64,000 nucleotides of DNA from BOG-1112 sp964635325. GTDB taxonomy: Bacteria; Bdellovibrionota_B; Oligoflexia; Oligoflexales; Bog-1112. Positions 1 through 8,930 of this stretch are shown piece by piece; position 1 is the first letter of the stretch, and the number at the start of each line of letters is the position of its first letter. The translations under genes were made by a program, and so were the position numbers. Under the pieces are notes generated by a model. It saw nothing but the letters and a program-made list of their open reading frames with translations, did no database searches and had not been told where the DNA came from. Where the stretch lies: NCBI GenBank assembly GCA_964635325.1, contig CAZWOL010000004.1:11157-75156 (forward strand). Reading direction: 5' to 3'.

Positions 1-1014
1 TGTCGGAGAAGAACCTGAGACTAACCAATCTATGCTACCTGCAAAAGCAATTGCATTGACGCGGTTGGTTGCAATATCTCCATTCGAAGCATCGGCAGCA
101 CCACCGAGTGCTTGGAAGTTTGGATCTGATGTTTTGCCAAGACGGAAAATAAATTCGTTACGAAAGGCTATGCGAGAAAAATATAATGCAAGATAAAGAT
201 CAGCAATCGATACATCTGTATTTGTTCCACCGTTATTGACAGATCCAGATTCGATTTTTGCTGCATAAATACCAATTTGCTTGTTGAAAGTGCTGTTCGC
301 ATGACTTTTGCGATCATCCAATTCAATACTGAAATAGTATTGGTCAACATCGTCTTTAGGGTTGGACGGACCGGATGTTAAAGACAGTCCAGGATCTTTA
401 CGAACAAGAGATCCAGTCTCAGCGAGTTTATCGTAGCCAACAGAAAAACCAAGATCTTGAAACTTTTGCAAATTGACATTGCAGTTAACTCCATCGTAAA
501 TCGATGAAGTCGAACTGAATGGACGCTTGCCAGAATCCATGAACATTCCTAGACCCCAGTCACGACTGCGTCGGCCGGCCTCTAAAATGCAAAGATCAAA
601 TGCATATCGCAAATACACCTGTGTGACTTTGGGTGTTAGCCATTGATAGCCAGGCTCAGTGGTGCTCTGATTTTTTATATCGCAACTTTCAGAGTTTCCT
701 GAGCAGCCACTTGGAACCGCTGTATCACCAAGGTAGGCATCTCGAGGCTTGTCGAATAAACGAAATTCAACAAAGAGACTTGCAGTGTCACCTGTGCGCG
801 CCTCACCGAGTAAGCGAAAGCTTTGGTCCCATGCCTGATGCAGACCCTTATCAGGAGCAGCTGCTGGATTTGTGAGTGTGACTCCACGGATAGCGTAGTG
901 TCCAGATCCGTCTAAAAATAGGGCCGAAGCTGTTGAAGAATAAAATGTAGCAGCACCAAGAAGACAGGATGCAATTTTAAGTCGCTTGCTATTCAATAGG
1001 CGATGAATAATCAT
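1..1014 (-). CDS. Partial exported protein, probably outer-membrane beta-barrel (3' end outside window)
   Basis: The frame is open from an ATG at 1014 to the left edge, 338 codons without a stop, so the gene continues out of the window. AAGGA sits 5-6 bases before the ATG. The first 30 residues form a signal peptide ending near STASA before LFLDGSGHYAIRG. The mature part is rich in aromatic/glycine alternation (for example VTQVYLRYAFDL, ADLYLALYFSR, NEFIFRLGK), consistent with beta-strands of an outer-membrane barrel, and has a few Cys residues. The gene starts 29 bases after the rny stop on the same strand, so it may be transcribed with rny. I do not recognise a named family; the barrel call is inferred from composition. 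Confidence 0.7.
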   Translation of the reverse strand, partial: MIIHRLLNSKRLKIASCLLGAATFYSSTASALFLDGSGHYAIRGVTLTNPAAAPDKGLHQAWDQSFRLLGEARTGDTASLFVEFRLFDKPRDAYLGDTAVPSGCSGNSESCDIKNQSTTEPGYQWLTPKVTQVYLRYAFDLCILEAGRRSRDWGLGMFMDSGKRPFSSTSSIYDGVNCNVNLQKFQDLGFSVGYDKLAETGSLVRKDPGLSLTSGPSNPKDDVDQYYFSIELDDRKSHANSTFNKQIGIYAAKIESGSVNNGGTNTDVSIADLYLALYFSRIAFRNEFIFRLGKTSDPNFQALGGAADASNGDIATNRVNAIAFAGSIDWLVSGSSPT

Positions 1015-1043
1015 GAGAATCCTTCAATTCAATAAACTATAGG

Positions 1044-2612
1044 TTAGCTTGCATACTCGACAAATTTGTTTTCCTTCAAAACTGTGACCCGAATTTGACC
1101 GGGGAAGGTCAACTCTTTGCGCAGCTTTGTCGCAAGAGCGTACGATAAGTCACGTACGTCATCATCACTCGTTAGCTCAGGCACAACGAGTGCTCGTATC
1201 TCGCGACCCGCCTGTAATACAAAGGAGTTTTCGACTCCCTTAGAACCCCTGACGAGTGTTTCCATATCTTCAAGCCTCTTGACATAAGTGGCAAGTGTTT
1301 CCTTACGTGCTCCAGGTCTTTTGGTAGAAAGAACATTTGCCGCACTTAAAATGACCGTTAAAGATGAAGCTACCAGGAGTGGATCTTTATGATGAGATCG
1401 AATGGCTTCTGCTATGCTATCGCTTTCACCATATTTTTTGACGATCTGTGCGCCAACCTCTGCATGGTGGCCTTCGACTTCTTGATCAAGTGCTTTGCCA
1501 ATGTCATGCAGTAGGCCCGCTCGTTTAGCTTTTTTAATATCTAAATTAAGTTCAGCAGCGATAATTCCGCATATATGAGCGGTTTCAATGCTATGCTGCA
1601 GAACAGACTGAAGTCCTGCTGTGCGAAAGCGTAATTTGCCGAGCAAATTTATAAGTTCAGGGTGTAGGTCTGTGATGCCTACATCAAAAGCAGCTTGTTC
1701 TCCATACTCTTTAGTCATGGAGTCAAATTCTCGTTCGATACGACTTGCTGTTTCTTCTATGCGGGCGGGGTGTATGCGTCCATCTGCTATTAGGCGTTCT
1801 AGAGTAATTTTAGCAATTTCGCGACGTATTGGGTTGAAGCACGAAATGATGACAGCTTCAGGTGTGTCATCAATAATAAGATCTACGCCTGTAGCTTGCT
1901 CAATCGCTCGAATGTTGCGACCCTCACGTCCGATGATGCGTCCTTTCATTTCTTCATTGGGAAGAGATACGACTGTGACGGTTGCATCGTTGACATACTC
2001 ACCAGCCATGCGTTGAACAGCTAGGCTTATAATCTCGATAGCTTTGTTATTGGCATCACGATGAGCATCTTGCTCTAGGGTTCGAACGATTTTTTGGACT
2101 TCTTTGCGAGCGTCATCTTCGAGAAGTTGAACAAGCTCCTTTCGAGCCTCTTCAGCAGATTGGTTGGCCACTCGCTCTAACATTTTCTGATTTTTTTCGA
2201 TGAGCAATTCGCTCTCAGCAATGAGGCGAATGTTTCTTTTTTCTTCTTGCTCTAGTTTTTTTTCTTTGTTTTCGAGGTTTTTCTCTCGTAGATCAAGGGA
2301 GCTTAGTCTATTTGTGAGAGTGATTTCTCGTTCTTTGATTTTCTTTTCAAGCTTGGAAATCTCATCTTTGCGCTTCTTGGCTTCATCTTCAAAAAGTTTT
2401 TTGCGTCGACGAGAATCCTCTTTGGATTCGCTGAGAGCTAACTTTACAATTTGATCAGCTTCCTTGCGAGCTTCTTCCAAAATTTTCTGGGATTCCTTCT
2501 GAACATGTTCAAACGATATTGCCAGTTTTTTTCGATGCAAGAAAACGCCAAAAAACATAATGCCGATCAAAAGCCCGACCGCCACAATTAATATCGTTTC
2601 CATTAAATTCAC
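1044..2612 (-). CDS. rny: Ribonuclease Y (membrane-anchored endoribonuclease)
   Basis: Membrane-bound endoribonuclease that begins decay of many mRNAs. The 522-residue protein has the full family order: an N-terminal membrane helix (about residues 5-25), a long charged coiled coil to about residue 200, a KH domain with an intact GRIIGREGRNIR loop near residue 222, and an HD domain with LLHDIGKA near 368 and SHHKDP near 404. Length is normal for the family (about 510-520). The start is probably GTG at 2612, since AGGGGAT lies at the right distance; an ATG nine bases further in is too far from it. The gene is preceded by a candidate structured RNA and then pal. A second, degenerate copy lies at 31386-32939. 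Confidence 0.95.
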   Translation of the reverse strand: MNLMETILIVAVGLLIGIMFFGVFLHRKKLAISFEHVQKESQKILEEARKEADQIVKLALSESKEDSRRRKKLFEDEAKKRKDEISKLEKKIKEREITLTNRLSSLDLREKNLENKEKKLEQEEKRNIRLIAESELLIEKNQKMLERVANQSAEEARKELVQLLEDDARKEVQKIVRTLEQDAHRDANNKAIEIISLAVQRMAGEYVNDATVTVVSLPNEEMKGRIIGREGRNIRAIEQATGVDLIIDDTPEAVIISCFNPIRREIAKITLERLIADGRIHPARIEETASRIEREFDSMTKEYGEQAAFDVGITDLHPELINLLGKLRFRTAGLQSVLQHSIETAHICGIIAAELNLDIKKAKRAGLLHDIGKALDQEVEGHHAEVGAQIVKKYGESDSIAEAIRSHHKDPLLVASSLTVILSAANVLSTKRPGARKETLATYVKRLEDMETLVRGSKGVENSFVLQAGREIRALVVPELTSDDDVRDLSYALATKLRKELTFPGQIRVTVLKENKFVEYAS

Positions 2613-2639
2613 ATTGATCCCCTATTCAGCGACTCTTCG

Positions 2640-2835
2640 ACAAACCTATCCTGCAGAGCGTGAGTTTGCAATCGCGGAACACATCCCCGTCTTCTTGTAT
2701 GGTTTATGGCGAGCATTCGCTAGGTTCCATCGAACCAATACGATAGCTGCGTCCTGCCCTTCTGTTGTCAGGCAAAACCTAGGCAATGCAGATGCGAACC
2801 GCAAAGTTCAAAAACCACTACTGCGAGTAAATAAC
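2640..2835 (-). ncRNA. Candidate structured RNA upstream of rny, possibly 6S RNA (ssrS)
   Basis: The stretch between pal and rny has no convincing coding frame but can fold on the minus strand into a long imperfect rod. Read 5'-3', an inner arm GCATTGCCTAGGTT pairs with GAACCTAGCGAATGC, closing an apical region with smaller hairpins. Outside it, GTTT and GCGG on the 5' side can pair with CCGC and AAAC on the 3' side, leaving a large asymmetric internal bubble. Size (about 190 nt) and the rod-with-bubble shape suit 6S RNA, the RNA that binds housekeeping RNA polymerase holoenzyme. Boundaries are approximate and I found no strict sequence signature, so 6S is a hypothesis; a long rny leader is the alternative. 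Confidence 0.4.
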
Positions 2836-2860
2836 ATGGATGTAAAAAAGTAGGAAATTT

Positions 2861-2886
2861 AAAGCTCACAGAGGATCTTGAGCTTT
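2861..2886 (-). terminator. Hairpin downstream of pal
   Basis: Perfect 8-bp inverted repeat AAAGCTCA / TGAGCTTT with a 10-base loop, 20 bases after the pal stop. On the minus strand it is followed by AAATTTCC and then a T-rich stretch rather than an immediate U run, so it is a weak intrinsic terminator or an mRNA-stabilising hairpin. Confidence 0.4.
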
Positions 2887-2906
2887 GCGGGAGCCTAGGA
2901 GGGGAC

Positions 2907-3401
2907 CTATTTCGCTAACTGGAACTCAGCTCGGCGATTTTTCTTCCAAGCTTCTTCGTTGCTGCCAGTGTCAACAGGTTGTTCTTTTCCGTAGCTTACG
3001 GTTGTGATTTTGCTTTCAGCAACACCCATTTGAACCATCATGCCTTTAACAGCATCTGCACGTCGTGAACCGAGTGCGAGGTTGTACTGAGTTGTTCCAC
3101 GAGCGTCAGTATGACCAGCGATTTGAACAGTGGCTGAACCATTTTTCAGGAATTCAGACATGTTGACGATTTGGCCATGGTAGCTGTCGTCGATTGCAGA
3201 GCTATCGAAAGCAAAGTGGATTGGAGTGAAGTTTTTGGCAGCTTCTGCAGCCATAGCTTCATCATGAGAAACCGCAGCATCATGTGCTGTTGCTTCTGTC
3301 GCCACAGGAGCTTTCAAAGACTCTTCGTCTTTAGTACAAGCGGAAACGATGAGGGATGCGAACAAGAACGCGAACAAACCTTTTTTAGACTTTAAAAACA
3401 T
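2907..3401 (-). CDS. pal: Peptidoglycan-associated lipoprotein Pal (OmpA family)
   Basis: Outer-membrane lipoprotein that tethers the membrane to peptidoglycan as part of the Tol-Pal system. The 164-residue precursor has a signal peptide with lipobox VSAC, giving lipid-modified Cys22. After a short linker the OmpA-like domain runs from about residue 60 to the end: HFAFDSSAI, then the diagnostic IAGHTDARGTTQYNLALGSRRA and a closing KKNRRAEFQL. Length and order match Pal. An AAGGAGAATGAC Shine-Dalgarno region precedes the ATG. tolB, tolA, tolQ and tolR are not in this window; the gene stands between mpl and rny. Confidence 0.93.
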   Translation of the reverse strand: MFLKSKKGLFAFLFASLIVSACTKDEESLKAPVATEATAHDAAVSHDEAMAAEAAKNFTPIHFAFDSSAIDDSYHGQIVNMSEFLKNGSATVQIAGHTDARGTTQYNLALGSRRADAVKGMMVQMGVAESKITTVSYGKEQPVDTGSNEEAWKKNRRAEFQLAK

Positions 3402-3528
3402 GTCATTCTCCTTAAAATTGAGCGTTTCTACGGTGCGTAACTGGAACGACTATTTCAGAAGAAATTAAAGAAGACAACAACGACTTACATCCCTATCGCA
3501 GAGGCATCTTAACTTACTGAAACCTTGA

Positions 3529-4974
3529 TCATTCATTCTTTTGCAGGTGCTGAACCAACTGCCGGGGCAGACCTGCGAAATCACCGCAGCTTAAAAATAC
3601 CAGCACATCTCTAGCACGCAAGTTCTTTGTTAGCCATTCGTAAAGAGAGTTGAAAGAACTAAATGCGATGGCGTGATCGCCGATGCTTGAACTTAGCCGA
3701 GCCGTATTCATTCGTTCGGCTTCAGGTATGCGATTGTCGACGGGGCTGGGAGCGATGAGCACTTGATCAGCAGAGCCTAGGGCGGATACGTATTCTTTCT
3801 CGAACACATTACGGCGGGAGCTAGCATTCTTTGGCTCGAATGCGACTACAAGTCTGCGTTTTGTGTCCATGGTACGGAAATTTTCCAGGACATTTTTGAC
3901 TGCTGTAGGGTGGTGGGCAAAGTCGATGTAAATATCAATTCCGTCGCGGCATGCTATCGTATCAAAACGCTTACGAACACCACGGAACTCTGCAATTGCA
4001 TTTACGATTAGATCGGGTTGTGGAGTTTTTAGTTTTTTTGCATGCACAAGGCGTTCAAGGCAGCTCAAAACTTGCGCGATGTTTGCAAAGTTGTAAGTGC
4101 CCGGCAGTGTTGTTCGGATGAGCAGCTCGCCCCAAAGCTGGGTATGAACACGAGCCTGCCATAATTTTGAGCCCGCATCGTAGACAGGTTTTTCGAGCAG
4201 GTGAACATCCGCTTGGTCTGAACCTGCGAGTGAGCTGCTGGAGACTTTGTTGGTCCATCCGCGTTCTTCCAAAAGTTCTCGTACGCCCGGGTCACTGAGG
4301 TTGGCTATGACGCATTTAGGGTCGGAAATAAGATCGAGCAATTTATGGAAAGTAGCTTTGACGGCATCGAAGTCTTTGAAAATATCAGCATGGTCGAATT
4401 CAAGATTGTTGAGGATGATAAAACTCGGGCGATAGTGAAGGAACTTGGAGCCCTTATCGAAAAAAGCCGTATCGTATTCATCCCCTTCAATCACAAAGAA
4501 CGACCCTTGCCCATGTTGAAAGGCACGTGGGAGGTTATGAGGCTCTCCTCCAACAAGGTAGCTTGGTTGTGCTCCAAGCTCCTCCAGCATATATGCAAGA
4601 AGAGCCGTGGTTGTCGTCTTCCCATGGGTTCCGCAGACCACAAGATTTGTCGTTGATTTGAGGAAAAAATCGCTGAGAAATTGAGGATAGCTTGTGTATC
4701 TGCAGTTGTGCTCCAAAATTGTAGCAACTTCGCTATGGGTACGGGACATAGAATTCCCGATGATAAATAAAGCCTCGCGATGCTGTTCTATATTTGTAGC
4801 AGAGTATGGTGTGTTCACAGGGATTGCGAGTTCTTCTAGAACCTCCGAGGATGGAGGGTATAGGTTTTGATCGCTACCTCCAACATCAAAGCCTGCAGAT
4901 TTAGCTAGACCTGCAACCGAACTCATTCCTATGCCACCGATGCCGACAAAATAGAGAGGAGGATGTGCTGACAT
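3529..4974 (-). CDS. mpl: UDP-N-acetylmuramate:L-alanyl-gamma-D-glutamyl-meso-diaminopimelate ligase
   Basis: Murein-recycling ligase that attaches recovered L-Ala-gamma-D-Glu-mDAP tripeptide to UDP-MurNAc in the cytoplasm, bypassing MurC, MurD and MurE. The 481-residue protein has the Mur ligase layout: a Rossmann start YFVGIGGIGMSSVAGL, FIIGNSMSRTH, ATP-binding loop GTHGKTTTT at 115-123, and the Mpl-type segment EGDEYDTAFFDKGSKF, which separates it from MurC. HHPTAVKNVL follows in the C-terminal domain. It starts directly after the ldcA stop codon (the SD GGAG lies in the last ldcA codons), so the two recycling genes are translationally coupled. Confidence 0.93.
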   Translation of the reverse strand: MSAHPPLYFVGIGGIGMSSVAGLAKSAGFDVGGSDQNLYPPSSEVLEELAIPVNTPYSATNIEQHREALFIIGNSMSRTHSEVATILEHNCRYTSYPQFLSDFFLKSTTNLVVCGTHGKTTTTALLAYMLEELGAQPSYLVGGEPHNLPRAFQHGQGSFFVIEGDEYDTAFFDKGSKFLHYRPSFIILNNLEFDHADIFKDFDAVKATFHKLLDLISDPKCVIANLSDPGVRELLEERGWTNKVSSSSLAGSDQADVHLLEKPVYDAGSKLWQARVHTQLWGELLIRTTLPGTYNFANIAQVLSCLERLVHAKKLKTPQPDLIVNAIAEFRGVRKRFDTIACRDGIDIYIDFAHHPTAVKNVLENFRTMDTKRRLVVAFEPKNASSRRNVFEKEYVSALGSADQVLIAPSPVDNRIPEAERMNTARLSSSIGDHAIAFSSFNSLYEWLTKNLRARDVLVFLSCGDFAGLPRQLVQHLQKNE

Positions 4975-5838
4975 TTATACTCCATAAGACCATCTAAGGT
5001 TTTCATTACGAATGTATGCAAGTGCGCCAATAACTATAGGAAAATTTGGAGAGAGATGACCAAAACTCTGAGTTGTGAATACAGGGATTGGCAGACGCTT
5101 CGCTAGCTCGCGAGGTAGTCTTTCATCGAGAGGATCAGGACTAGTATTCCCTAGCACGAAACCTGCACAGCCTGCCAAATGCCCACTCATGAGCAATTGA
5201 TTCACCATGCGTAGTAAACGTCCAGGAGATTCTCCAGTGTCTTCACAGAAAAAGAGTTTGTCTTTGAGTGATGTTGGGAAATAAGGGGTGCCAATCAAAT
5301 TGCAGAGCACGCTTAAGCAGCCTCCAAAAAGAGTGCCTTGCACAGATTGTGTGGAGGAATATGCCATCACAGATATTTCACTTTGCATATGCTCTGGATG
5401 ACGCAAAAGTTCATACAATTGCTCAATATCATCACGCCCATTTTTAGCCCAAAGCTCTGAAGATGGCATCGGCCCATGAATGCTGGGCCAGCCCAACTTG
5501 GTGTAGAGTGCACTCTGCAATGCTGAAATATCTGAGAAGCCGATCACCCATTTATGTGAAGTCGACCTAAGTCGAGGCCAGTCTAAAAATGGGAGCAAGT
5601 CGCTGGCACCGTATCCTCCACGTCCGCAAAGAATAAAACGATGTTCCGAAAGAAGTGCAGAATTGAGAGCCTCAAGACGTGATTGAAGAGAGCCAGCTGC
5701 GAAAGGGAGTTTAGTATCCAATGTAGGTCGGTGAAGATCCCATTGAAATCCGGCATTTTCGAGATCTTCTAAAGATTTCTGAAGAGTTTCGTCCTTGCCT
5801 AGGCTCGACGGAAAAACAATTTGGATGCGTTCTGTCAC
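4975..5838 (-). CDS. ldcA: LD-carboxypeptidase (peptidase family S66)
   Basis: Serine peptidase that removes the terminal D-Ala from murein tetrapeptides, a recycling step that feeds Mpl. At 287 residues it is typical of S66. Visible family marks are FILCGRGGYGA (about 68-78), the nucleophile Ser102 in IGFSDISAL, catalytic Glu199 in FFCEDTGE, and His261 in SFGHLSPN. The start is GTG at 5838, with GGAG six to seven bases upstream. No signal peptide is seen, agreeing with a cytoplasmic location. It forms a two-gene unit with mpl, end to start with no gap. Confidence 0.9.
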   Translation of the reverse strand: MTERIQIVFPSSLGKDETLQKSLEDLENAGFQWDLHRPTLDTKLPFAAGSLQSRLEALNSALLSEHRFILCGRGGYGASDLLPFLDWPRLRSTSHKWVIGFSDISALQSALYTKLGWPSIHGPMPSSELWAKNGRDDIEQLYELLRHPEHMQSEISVMAYSSTQSVQGTLFGGCLSVLCNLIGTPYFPTSLKDKLFFCEDTGESPGRLLRMVNQLLMSGHLAGCAGFVLGNTSPDPLDERLPRELAKRLPIPVFTTQSFGHLSPNFPIVIGALAYIRNENLRWSYGV

Positions 5839-6044
5839 GTTAGACTCCGTTCACTCATCAAATTATACGGAAAGAATGAGAGGTCGGGCTTGTATTTTCT
5901 ATTCTTATCCGAGCTTTTCGAAATGGAAAGCATATAAGTGTGGCTTAAGTTTTCGAAATTACGAATGAAAGCTTCCTCATACCATCAAGTTTTTTGAACT
6001 CCAGCCGATACAAGTTTGAAGATGAGTATGCGTTTGGGGAACAC

Positions 6045-7571
6045 ATGTTAAATGAAATTAGAATACTAAGCATTTTGTGTTGTGGTTTGGCCTATGTAGG
6101 ATGTTCCCCCTCAGGGGGTAGTGCATCTAAGCGCTCTGCTGCAGGGGATGCTTCCAATGCGGTGGACCTCTCTGATCAATCGCTCTCTGATCTAAGAAAA
6201 ACTTACGATGAGCATGTTTCTCTCGCAAAAAACGCTGAGCAAGAGCTAACCATCAATAGGCAAATTTCAGACGCAAATTGTATGCGTATAGCTCAGTTGC
6301 GCACAGAATGTAGCAGCTCAACGCGACTTATCCCTGATGCAGTCGCTCCGTTGGGATGTGCGCAAGAAAGCGGGGTCGGTGATACAACATCTAGTTTGAG
6401 CGCCACTATTGCTGGTTTGTCTGCCCAAGAGGACCCGACAGCACAGTATATTCTAGTCGCTAACAAGACCTATACAAGTGATCCATTCAAAGTGGGTAGT
6501 GACGTTGTTTTGCGATTTAAGTCAACGGGAACAAGTGATGCACAGTTAGCACCTCAGCTCAAACAAATCTCTCGTATCGAAATACGACGAGCTAACGAAG
6601 ATACCACAAATATCGCAGGAGGCGCAGGTAAAGCAGCCTCTAAGCTTTCATCGGGTATGACCTTGCTTTTGAAAGCTAAGGGTGAAGTCATGGCAAGCGG
6701 CCTTCTGGTTGACTATGATGACCCAAAGTTTAAAGATTTTCGAAAGCTTCTTGCTTTAACAACCATTCAAAACAATGCAATGTCACCATCGTGTCGTGTT
6801 GAACAAGCTGAACTCGACAACATTGCAAGTCAGATTCGTGATGCTCAGCCAAAAATCACAGCCTCGAATTCTTCAGCTCTTAGCCAAAAGCAATTGCAAG
6901 ATGGTATTAAACAAGCGGATGCCCAGTTGGCAAAAGATACGCCTTTGTTGGAGGAGCTGCAAAACACTCTTCTCATTCAAAAGAACGAATTGCGTGGCAA
7001 TATGGGAATGGGCTGCCACATGAATGAGACAGTTAGCGAAATTATATTTGAAGTGAGTGGGAAAAAGGAAGATGAAAAAAGTATAGGAAACTTTAGCAAG
7101 GTTCCAGTGCCAGTCTTAAATGGAAGTGCTTCAACACTTTCTTTTGCTATGGGTTCCTCAATTATAGCGAATATCGACCAGGATAAATACGGAGTAGTTG
7201 GTGGTTCGCCGTATGTCTATAAAGTATCGGACCAGGTTGTTGTAGGAGACATTCAATATTTGCGCGTGTCGAAGTTGGGATTTGGTTATACTGGACGTGA
7301 ATCTTGTACCAGTGGGTTTTTAGGCGCTACTCAAAACTGTGACTACCAGGTCTTCGAGCAAAATATATTCACCATCAATGGGCTGAAGATTTCGATCAAA
7401 ACAAGTGGTGGATCTACCACTACTATTTATGACAATCATAATTTAAATTTCACTCTTGGTAGCACGCGCTATTCTAAGATGGCGTTATCTTCATGGACAG
7501 AAAGCAATTTTACAACTAATGACAATTGGATACGGTTCATACAAGACACCAATTGCGACACTGTAAAATAG
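6045..7571 (+). CDS. Unrecognised lipoprotein, first of a pair upstream of lspA
   Basis: I do not recognise a family. The frame is open from further upstream, but the ATG at 6045 is the best start: GGGGA lies four bases before it, and it places a good signal peptide at the N-terminus with lipobox YVGC (lipid Cys20). The 508-residue protein continues with a Ser/Ala-rich linker, a helical coiled-coil-like stretch beginning SDLRKTYDEHVSLAK, a mixed region, a second helical stretch around residues 255-325 (beginning VEQAELDNIASQI), and a beta-rich C-terminal third with four Cys. The next gene, also a lipoprotein, starts 11 bases after its stop, so the two probably work together at the cell surface or in the periplasm. 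Confidence 0.75.
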   Translation: MLNEIRILSILCCGLAYVGCSPSGGSASKRSAAGDASNAVDLSDQSLSDLRKTYDEHVSLAKNAEQELTINRQISDANCMRIAQLRTECSSSTRLIPDAVAPLGCAQESGVGDTTSSLSATIAGLSAQEDPTAQYILVANKTYTSDPFKVGSDVVLRFKSTGTSDAQLAPQLKQISRIEIRRANEDTTNIAGGAGKAASKLSSGMTLLLKAKGEVMASGLLVDYDDPKFKDFRKLLALTTIQNNAMSPSCRVEQAELDNIASQIRDAQPKITASNSSALSQKQLQDGIKQADAQLAKDTPLLEELQNTLLIQKNELRGNMGMGCHMNETVSEIIFEVSGKKEDEKSIGNFSKVPVPVLNGSASTLSFAMGSSIIANIDQDKYGVVGGSPYVYKVSDQVVVGDIQYLRVSKLGFGYTGRESCTSGFLGATQNCDYQVFEQNIFTINGLKISIKTSGGSTTTIYDNHNLNFTLGSTRYSKMALSSWTESNFTTNDNWIRFIQDTNCDTVK

Positions 7572-7582
7572 GAGAGCTTGCC

Positions 7583-8824
7583 TTGCGGTTGCATATATAT
7601 TTTATTTTAATGGTGTTTCAAGCATGCTCTCCAGCTGTTCAGCAGTCAGCATCTGCAAAAAAAGCTGGACTGAGCACAAAAAATGCAAGTGGTAGTGACA
7701 CGGGCACTAGCACAGATTTGAGTGCAGCACCGATCGTTAAAGTCGATGCAAGTAAGTTGCGTATTTCTGAAGTATCCGTTGGCAAAATGACGGAAGGTGG
7801 AAAACGATCCGAAGTTGTGAATTTTACAACGTGGGGCCAGGGCGACTATGTTCACTGGCAAATTTGTCCGGAAGATCCTCCTAATGATGGTGTCGTCAAC
7901 TGTGTTCCAAGCGATACGCAAGCCTGCGGCTTGGGTGGGGCCTGTGTGCAAAATGTCACATCGTACAACAAAATTTTATTTCCGCATCTCTATGCAGGAA
8001 ACGTCAGTATTTCAATGAAATTTTGCGTGGACCCAGAAAGGGCCATGGACTCCAAAGTTGTTTGTGGTGATTCCACTGTTTATCCTTACAACTCTCGTGC
8101 TGTGAATGCAGATGTTCAAGCTCTCTTTCTCAAACGACAGGGCTTACTTGATGCGATTAATAAAATTGGTGTCGAAAAACGCCAAGACTATCAAAACTAT
8201 GCTAATGATTTGCAAGATTGCTTAGATAGTAGCAAGCAGAACGAAGCGTACTATCAGTCAAAAATTCAAACAATCAACCAACTCATCAAAGGTGTCTTTT
8301 GGAATATGTTTATTTGGGCGCCGAAGTCGGTGTGGAAGGCTATGCAGGAAACAGAAAATGGCTCTAAGCTGACGCAGGGTTTGACGAGTGCTCTGAGTGC
8401 AACAAAAGATGCGTTTTCCGATATGGGGAAAAAATTCTGCGATCTTGGTGCGACGCAAGCTACCGATGAGTCCTGTCTTAGCAACTTAAAGGATGCCAAG
8501 GCGAGTATGACTCAAGCCCAGATTGATGCATTTTGTTCTGCGGGTTTAAAAAGAGAAAAAGGAATGGACGGCTTTTGCAAGCTTATGGGTACCTTGGGTG
8601 ATACTGTATCTACCATGATCCAATCTGCAGACCCTATGCAGTCCTTCTCTGTTTTGTCGGATGCTATTCATACAGTGTCGGATCCTTCTGGTTCGGTTGC
8701 CAAGCAGTGCACGGCTGAAGAGAAATTTGCCAAGGTTAGCCAGGGTAGTGATATGAACCTTAGCGCGCTAGGGCAGCAGCTTAGCGAGGTCAATGCTCAG
8801 CTCAGAGCGCTTGGAGAGCTTTAG
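7583..8824 (+). CDS. Unrecognised lipoprotein, second of the pair upstream of lspA
   Basis: No family recognised. An ATG at 7526 would overlap the upstream gene and give a very basic, non-signal leader; a TTG at 7583 preceded by AGGAGAG gives a short signal peptide ending FQAC, a plausible though weak lipobox with Cys15. From there the protein is 413 residues. After a Ser/Thr-rich linker it has a beta-type domain with several Cys (WQICPEDPP, DTQACGLGGAC, KFCVDPE, VVCGDS), then an alpha-helical C-terminal half. Same strand and 11-base spacing indicate co-transcription with the preceding lipoprotein, and lspA follows about 100 bases later. Confidence 0.72.
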   Translation: MRLHIYFILMVFQACSPAVQQSASAKKAGLSTKNASGSDTGTSTDLSAAPIVKVDASKLRISEVSVGKMTEGGKRSEVVNFTTWGQGDYVHWQICPEDPPNDGVVNCVPSDTQACGLGGACVQNVTSYNKILFPHLYAGNVSISMKFCVDPERAMDSKVVCGDSTVYPYNSRAVNADVQALFLKRQGLLDAINKIGVEKRQDYQNYANDLQDCLDSSKQNEAYYQSKIQTINQLIKGVFWNMFIWAPKSVWKAMQETENGSKLTQGLTSALSATKDAFSDMGKKFCDLGATQATDESCLSNLKDAKASMTQAQIDAFCSAGLKREKGMDGFCKLMGTLGDTVSTMIQSADPMQSFSVLSDAIHTVSDPSGSVAKQCTAEEKFAKVSQGSDMNLSALGQQLSEVNAQLRALGEL

Positions 8825-8930
8825 CAGCGGCGCCTATTATTTTTTAAATACGGTTTTTCGAGATCTGCCGGTCTAATGGTATATTGCGAAGGAGTGCCTC
8901 TCAATTCGAATACAAATGGAGTACCGGACT

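Noticed and set aside
633..887. Short frames on both strands inside the first 1 kb
   Set aside because: They lie within the open minus-strand gene that runs off the left edge, which has a signal peptide, an SD and 338 uninterrupted codons.
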